In this document: piece by piece, positions 43,013-46,870 of the stretch
How positions within the stretch are numbered: the stretch's first letter is position 1
Layout of the letters: each line of letters begins with the position of its first letter
Assembly: GCF_012843905.1 (NCBI RefSeq)
Contig: NZ_JABAGC010000024.1
Span: 1-46,870, forward strand
Direction: 5' to 3'
DNA from: Clostridium sp. SM-530-WT-3G
GTDB lineage: Bacteria > Bacillota > Clostridia > Clostridiales > Clostridiaceae
DNA length: 46,870 bases
Position numbers and translations under genes: made by a program
The notes under the pieces: generated by a model
The model's input: only the letters and a program-made list of their open reading frames with translations
Databases searched by the model: none
What the model was told of the DNA's origin: nothing

Positions 43013-43702
43013 ATGGCATTTGAAAGATTTGACAAAGAAAGAGATATGAGAGCAATAAAAAATAAATGCATAGGATGTATGTATTATGATGCTATGTTGA
43101 TACTAGATGATGGAAGCATGGTTAATGGTATTATTGACCGAGTAGATGATGAAAATGTAGGAATATTAGTTCCACAAGATATGCAGGTTGACGAAGAAGA
43201 TATTGAAAGTATGACTAACATAGACGGAATGACATATAATAGCGGTATTAATAACATGGATCAAATGGATTATAACATGAATACAACTGGTAGCAGTATG
43301 AATGGTATGAACAATATATCTAGTATGAACGGAATGAACACTGGTAGCAGTAATATGAATAACATGGGGAATCCATCTGCTATGGGTGGAATGAGTGCAG
43401 GCGGTAGCGGCATGAATAGCATGGGAGGAATCAATATCAGTGGTAATGGTACCATGTCTGATATGAATTCTAATGGTAATATGAATACTAGCAGTAATAT
43501 GTATAATAAAAATAGTACTACTAGTAACGGAAATATGAAACGCAGAGTTAGAGACTATAATAGATACAATAAATATAGGAGATATGGACATAGAAATTAT
43601 CCTATAAGAAGAATAAATAGAGTAGGATTATTACCTTATCCTATATACCCAGGATATCCACCTTATCCTATATATCCAGGAAACCCATTCTTACCACTAT
43701 AA
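43013..43702 (+). CDS. Met/Asn/Gly/Ser-rich protein with PYPIYPG repeats
   Basis: 229 aa with a strong AAAGGAGG. Residues 15-60 (CMYYDAMLILDDGSMVNGII, then DRVDDENVGILVP) look like a small Sm-like barrel. About 100 residues follow built almost only from Met, Asn, Gly and Ser (NNMDQMDYNMNTTGSSMNGM and similar), with more than twenty methionines. The end is basic and aromatic (KRRVRDYNRYNKYRRYGHRN) with two PYPIYPG repeats. No signal peptide. Composition suggests a spore coat/exosporium or other self-assembling protein; Met clusters could bind Cu(I). It lies 1.5 kb from the oxidase operon. Confidence 0.6.
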   Translation: MAFERFDKERDMRAIKNKCIGCMYYDAMLILDDGSMVNGIIDRVDDENVGILVPQDMQVDEEDIESMTNIDGMTYNSGINNMDQMDYNMNTTGSSMNGMNNISSMNGMNTGSSNMNNMGNPSAMGGMSAGGSGMNSMGGINISGNGTMSDMNSNGNMNTSSNMYNKNSTTSNGNMKRRVRDYNRYNKYRRYGHRNYPIRRINRVGLLPYPIYPGYPPYPIYPGNPFLPL

Positions 43703-43756
43703 TTTTTGATACACATAAGAAAAAAGTTTAGCATTAGATAATTGAGTTTCTAATAT

Positions 43757-43795
43757 AAAATGTACTGTGAGCTTTATGCTTACAGTACATTTTTA
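43757..43795 (+). terminator. Terminator of the Met-rich protein gene
   Basis: AAAATGTACTGT (43757-43768) pairs with ACAGTACATTTT (43782-43793), with inner AGC/GCT. Confidence 0.85.
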
Positions 43796-43960
43796 TGGTA
43801 AGTAGTTTACAGCTATTATTGTATTTTTAGGGATTTTAAAAAGAAAGTTTAAGGATTACTATTGTTTAGTGAAAAAAATACTGAATTTTGAATTATGGAT
43901 ATAAAGAAATTAAGTGCAATAAGTAATATAATTTAAAATTGTAAAAAGTAGGAGGTACTA

Positions 43961-44284
43961 ATGATGAAGAGTAATAAAGAAAAACAATATGAAATGATGC
44001 TTGAAACGCCAATACCTAAGTTAATAACATCACTAGCTATTCCCACGGTTTTAAGTCAGCTTATATCTACAATTTATAATACAGCAGATACTTATTTTGT
44101 GGCTCAGATTGGAACAAGTGCAGCGGCGGCAGTAGGAGTTGTATTTTCACTTATGTCTATAATACAAGCCGTAGGATTTGGAGTAGGAATGGGGGCTAAC
44201 AGTCTTATAAGTAGAAATTTAGGTGCTAAAAATGAAGAAGTTGCTTATAAATATGGTAGTAGTGCATATATTCTTATAAGTTGA
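43961..44284 (+). pseudogene. Truncated MATE exporter (N-terminal 107 aa)
   Basis: The frame matches the first quarter of a MATE protein (QYEMMLETPIPKLITSLAIP, STIYNTADTYFVAQIGTSA, GANSLISRNLGAKNEE) and is clearly related to the intact gene at 30448. It breaks off at SAYILIS where the intact protein continues for about 350 residues. No further MATE sequence follows in any frame; instead the 3' part of a flavin oxidoreductase gene begins within 50 bases. AGGAGG and two ATG codons are intact, so a short peptide could still be made. Confidence 0.85.
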
Positions 44285-44329
44285 GTAAAATAATTCTTAA
44301 TAAACTACAGGATTGTGAGTGATTAATTA

Positions 44330-45058
44330 ATGAAAGATTTATTTGATACTACATATATAAATGAGTTAGTTAAAGCTTTTGGAAAAGCAGCTGTTAGAGT
44401 TAAAAAATCAGGTTTTGATGGAGTTATAATTCATGGAGCACATGGATATTTTATAAGCCAGTTTTTATGTCCATATTATAATAGACGTACTGATGAATAT
44501 GGTGGAAGTATTGAAAATCGTTCAAGAATTGTTTTAGAAATATATAAGGAAATAAGAAAACAGGTAGGAGATGATTACCCTATATTAATAAAGTACAATT
44601 CTTAAGATTTTATGGAGGAAGGTGGATTGACTAGCGAGGATAGTATTAAAGTTTCTCAGATACTTGAAGAGGCAGGAATTGATGCAATTGAAGTTTCTGG
44701 AGGAAATGATTTTTCAAAATATGTTGCAGAGCATAATTTAGATGCAATAAGAAAGCATATAATATCATCTGAAGATAAGCAGTCATATTTTAGAGAACAT
44801 GCGAAAAAGTTAGCTAAAGCTATTTCGATTCCAGTTATTCTTACTGGTGGTAATAGAAGCGGTGATTTAATGAATGAACTTCTTAATGATCATAATATTA
44901 AATACTTTGGTTTGTGTCGTACTTTAGTTAGGGAGCCTGATTTAATAAATAAGTGGTCGGATGGAGAGTATGATGTACCAAAATGTATTACATGTAATCA
45001 ATGCCTTAGAACTCCAGGGAAAAGGCGTATCTTCAATATAAAGAAAGAAGATATATAG
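44330..45058 (+). pseudogene. NADH:flavin oxidoreductase (OYE) remnant, 5' deleted, internal stop
   Basis: Reads as the central and C-terminal part of an old-yellow-enzyme: INELVKAFGKAAVRVKKSGF, VIIHGAHGYFISQF, NRRTDEYGGSIENRS, then a TAA at 44603-44605 (KYNS stop DFMEEGG, where relatives have a Glu codon; GAA to TAA is one change). The same frame continues after it with AIEVSGG, PVILTGGNRS, FGLCRTLVREPDLI and the CITCNQC Fe-S-type end. The first 140 or so residues are missing. Two short frames (44330-44605 and 44612-45058) are thus one broken gene. Confidence 0.88.
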
Positions 45059-45202
45059 ATTTAAAATTGAAAGAAAATTAAAGGATTGAATCGGTTATTA
45101 TATTTAGAATAAAAGATAAATGTTGATGACATTAAAGATTATAATTATATGTTGAGAAAAAAATATTATTAAATTATCAAAAAAATATATTTAAAATTAA
45201 TG

Positions 45203-45248
45203 AATTAATCTGTATTATTTAAAAAATGGTGCAGATTAATTTTTTATT
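45203..45248 (+). terminator. Terminator after the OYE remnant
   Basis: AATTAATCTG (45203-45212) pairs with CAGATTAATT (45232-45241), followed by TTTTATT. Confidence 0.7.
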
Positions 45249-45292
45249 TGGATATTAATTATTATAGAAAGAGTATAGATTTATATTTTTAG

Positions 45293-45308
45293 TACATTAA
45301 TTAATGTA
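45293..45308. promoter_or_regulatory. 16-base perfect palindrome upstream of the U32 gene
   Basis: TACATTAATTAATGTA is a perfect palindrome 151 bases before the next start codon. In AT-rich DNA this may be chance; it could be a regulator site. The remaining 45249-45459 holds no gene. Confidence 0.25.
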
Positions 45309-45459
45309 TAGTAGTAGCCAAAAAGAAACTAATGTTATATTATTAAAGTCTATAATAATTTAATAGTAAAAAAATTTATTTTATATATGAATTATTGAAC
45401 TGACTGTTTTGAGATAGTTAGTTTATCATAAAGTTTGCAAAGGAGAGCAGGTAAATACT

Positions 45460-46695
45460 ATGAGAAGAAATATAGAATTATTAATTCCAGCAGGTAATCT
45501 TGAAAACTTAAAGGTAGCCGTAGCTTATGGTGCAGATGCAGTATTTGTTGGTGGAGAAGTATTCAGCTTACGTGCTAAAGCAACTAATTTTTCAATGGAA
45601 GAATTAAAAGAAGGAATAGAATATGCACATCGTCATAATGTAAAAGTGCATGTTACTGTTAATATATTGGCTCATAATGAGGATATGGAACAGGTTAAAG
45701 AATATCTTAAAGAGCTTGGAGAGTTAAATCCAGATGCTTTAATTATTGCAGATCCAGGAATATTCTCATTAGCAAAAAGAATAATACCTCATGTTGAAAG
45801 ACATATCAGTACACAAGCAAATAATACAAACTATGAAACATTTTTATTCTGGTGGGAACTTGGAGCAAAGAGAGTTGTTGCAGCTAGAGAACTTTCATTA
45901 GCAGAAATTGCAGAAATAAGAAGACGCATCCCAGAAGAAATGGAAATAGAAAGCTTCATACATGGAGCAATGTGCATGGCTTATTCAGGAAGATGTTCAT
46001 TAAGTAACTATATGACTGGAAGAGATGCAAATAGAGGGGAATGCTCACACCCATGCAGATGGAATTATTCTGTTATGGAAGAAAAGAGACCAGGAGAATA
46101 TTTCCCAGTATACGAAAATGAACGTGGAAGCTACATATTTAACTCAAAAGATTTATGCATGATTGAACATATTCCAGAAATGATTGAAGCAGGAATTGAC
46201 AGCTTTAAGATTGAAGGAAGAATGAAAACAACATTGTATACTGCAACGGTTGCAAGAACTTATAGAAAAGCAATTGATGATTATTTAGAATCTCCTGAAA
46301 AGTACAAAGCAAATCTTGAATGGTATAAGGATGAAATAGGAAAATGTACTTTCAGAAACTTTACTACAGGATTCTACTTTGGAAAAGTAGGTGCAGATGC
46401 ACAAATATATGATGCAAATCTTCATATAACAAATTATGTTTACTTAGGCCAAGTTTTAGATGTAAATGAAAGAGGTCAATGTAAGATACAACAAAAGAAT
46501 AAGTTCAGTGTTGGAGAAACTATAGAGCTTATGAAACCAGATGGTTCTAATATATTATGTGAAGTTAAAGGAATCTACACTGAAGATGGTGAACCTCAAG
46601 AAAGTGCACCACATGCTAAACAAATCTTATGGATTGATTTAGGTTCAGATGTAGAATTACATGAACATGATATTTTAAGAGTGAAAAAGGCTTAA
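45460..46695 (+). CDS. U32 family protein, tRNA hydroxylation (TrhP/YrrO) type
   Basis: 411-aa member of the U32 collagenase-like family. LIPAGNLENLKVAVAYGADAV (core AGNLENLKVA) opens a TIM-barrel-like domain. The signature block ESFIHGAMCMAYSGRCSLSN followed by GRDANRGECSHPCRW (about residues 167-201) has the conserved cysteines thought to hold an Fe-S cluster. FNSKDLCMIEHIPEMIEAGI and SFKIEGRMK follow, then the C-terminal barrel. Length and arrangement fit TrhP/YrrO, which with prephenate-derived oxygen source hydroxylates U34 of some tRNAs. ATG is far (about 15 bases) from AAAGGAG, a slightly weak site. Possible partner genes lie outside the window. Confidence 0.85.
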   Translation: MRRNIELLIPAGNLENLKVAVAYGADAVFVGGEVFSLRAKATNFSMEELKEGIEYAHRHNVKVHVTVNILAHNEDMEQVKEYLKELGELNPDALIIADPGIFSLAKRIIPHVERHISTQANNTNYETFLFWWELGAKRVVAARELSLAEIAEIRRRIPEEMEIESFIHGAMCMAYSGRCSLSNYMTGRDANRGECSHPCRWNYSVMEEKRPGEYFPVYENERGSYIFNSKDLCMIEHIPEMIEAGIDSFKIEGRMKTTLYTATVARTYRKAIDDYLESPEKYKANLEWYKDEIGKCTFRNFTTGFYFGKVGADAQIYDANLHITNYVYLGQVLDVNERGQCKIQQKNKFSVGETIELMKPDGSNILCEVKGIYTEDGEPQESAPHAKQILWIDLGSDVELHEHDILRVKKA

Positions 46696-46795
46696 GATTT
46701 TATTAAATGAGTTTTAGCAGAATGTTGTGAAGAAAATAGTTCTCAATTATATTCTGTCGCGGTGATAGAAGTAAGAAATAAAATAATTATATTAA

Positions 46796-46831
46796 AGGGG
46801 CTGTCGCACTAAAGTGCGTAGCTCCTTTTTT
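46796..46831 (+). terminator. GC-containing hairpin with T-run after the U32 gene
   Basis: GGGGCT (46797-46802) pairs with AGCTCC (46820-46825) and CGCACT (46805-46810) with AGTGCG (46813-46818), followed by TTTTTT. Strong terminator, more GC-rich than anything else nearby. Confidence 0.8.
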
Positions 46832-46840
46832 GAACGCAAC

Positions 46841-46870
46841 AAAACCCAAGCTAAAATAAGCTTGGGTTTT
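46841..46870. terminator. Perfect 12-bp hairpin at the right edge
   Basis: AAAACCCAAGCT (46841-46852) pairs perfectly with AGCTTGGGTTTT (46859-46870). Terminator-like on both strands, it may end a convergent gene beyond the window. Confidence 0.75.

Noticed and set aside
43166..43591. Minus-strand His/Ile-rich frame opposite the Met-rich protein
   Set aside because: Complement of ATG-rich repeats (CAT read as His); no ribosome binding site.
1..46870. CRISPR arrays, prophage, complete insertion sequences
   Set aside because: No regularly spaced repeats, transposase, integrase or phage structural gene was seen.

Overview
The window is low-GC Gram-positive DNA, most likely Clostridium sensu stricto. 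The support is a very AT-rich composition, strong AGGAGG-type ribosome binding sites with frequent GTG/TTG starts, many U-tailed intrinsic terminators, and a typical anaerobe gene set (FeoAB with a DtxR-type regulator, RNase J, a 2-enoate-reductase-type flavoenzyme, paired short chromate transporters, a U32 protein). No rRNA, tRNA, CRISPR array, phage or complete insertion sequence was found. The species cannot be fixed from the sequence alone.

Layout. 1-5.4 kb: a basic amino acid/polyamine-type permease, convergent alanine racemase (alr) and a MocR (GntR plus aminotransferase) regulator whose upstream region holds repeat-type operator candidates. 5.7-8.1 kb: a membrane-anchored Cys/His protein and ribonuclease J. 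8.2-11.4 kb: feoA-feoB divergent from a DtxR-family regulator, with an operator-like dyad between them and a possible RNA switch in front of feoB. 11.5-17.4 kb: cell-envelope block of ECF sigma factor, anti-sigma-like protein, L,D-transpeptidase, secreted amidase-like protein and M15 carboxypeptidase-like protein. 17.6-19.1 kb: a 56-codon basic small ORF, an ArsC/Spx-like protein and an arginase-fold protein resembling peptide arginases. 19.4-26.5 kb: M20 amidohydrolase, membrane protein, aminotransferase, a lipoprotein esterase homologue that has lost its nucleophile, an alanine/Na+ symporter, the stranded 3' end of a second copy of the lipoprotein gene, and an HsmA-type membrane protein. 26.9-32.9 kb: two half-size chromate transporters, a lone CrtI-like desaturase, a small coiled-coil protein, a MATE exporter and a flavodoxin/FMN split-barrel fusion. 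33.2-36.1 kb: 2-enoate-reductase-like flavoenzyme and a SUKH protein. 36.4-37.9 kb: a guanine riboswitch driving a purine permease. 38.0-41.5 kb: a five-gene minus-strand operon with a split multicopper oxidase, two small beta-rich proteins and a Cys-rich protein. 41.7-46.9 kb: OB-fold lipoprotein, small membrane protein, a Met/Asn/Gly-rich protein with PYPIYPG repeats, fused remnants of a MATE and an old-yellow-enzyme gene, and a U32 family protein.

The most unusual system is the 38.0-41.5 kb operon. It looks like a counterpart of the bacillar Mn(II)-oxidase locus (large permuted multicopper oxidase plus small partner proteins) in what appears to be an anaerobe, with the oxidase divided into two overlapping reading frames. 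A Met-rich protein sharing the small-protein fold pattern lies 1.5 kb away. Secondary points of interest are the feoB leader with two mutually exclusive pairings, the riboswitch whose downstream region can sequester the Shine-Dalgarno, the pseudo-esterase and its stranded second copy, and a hairpin repeat family that sits exactly on stop codons.
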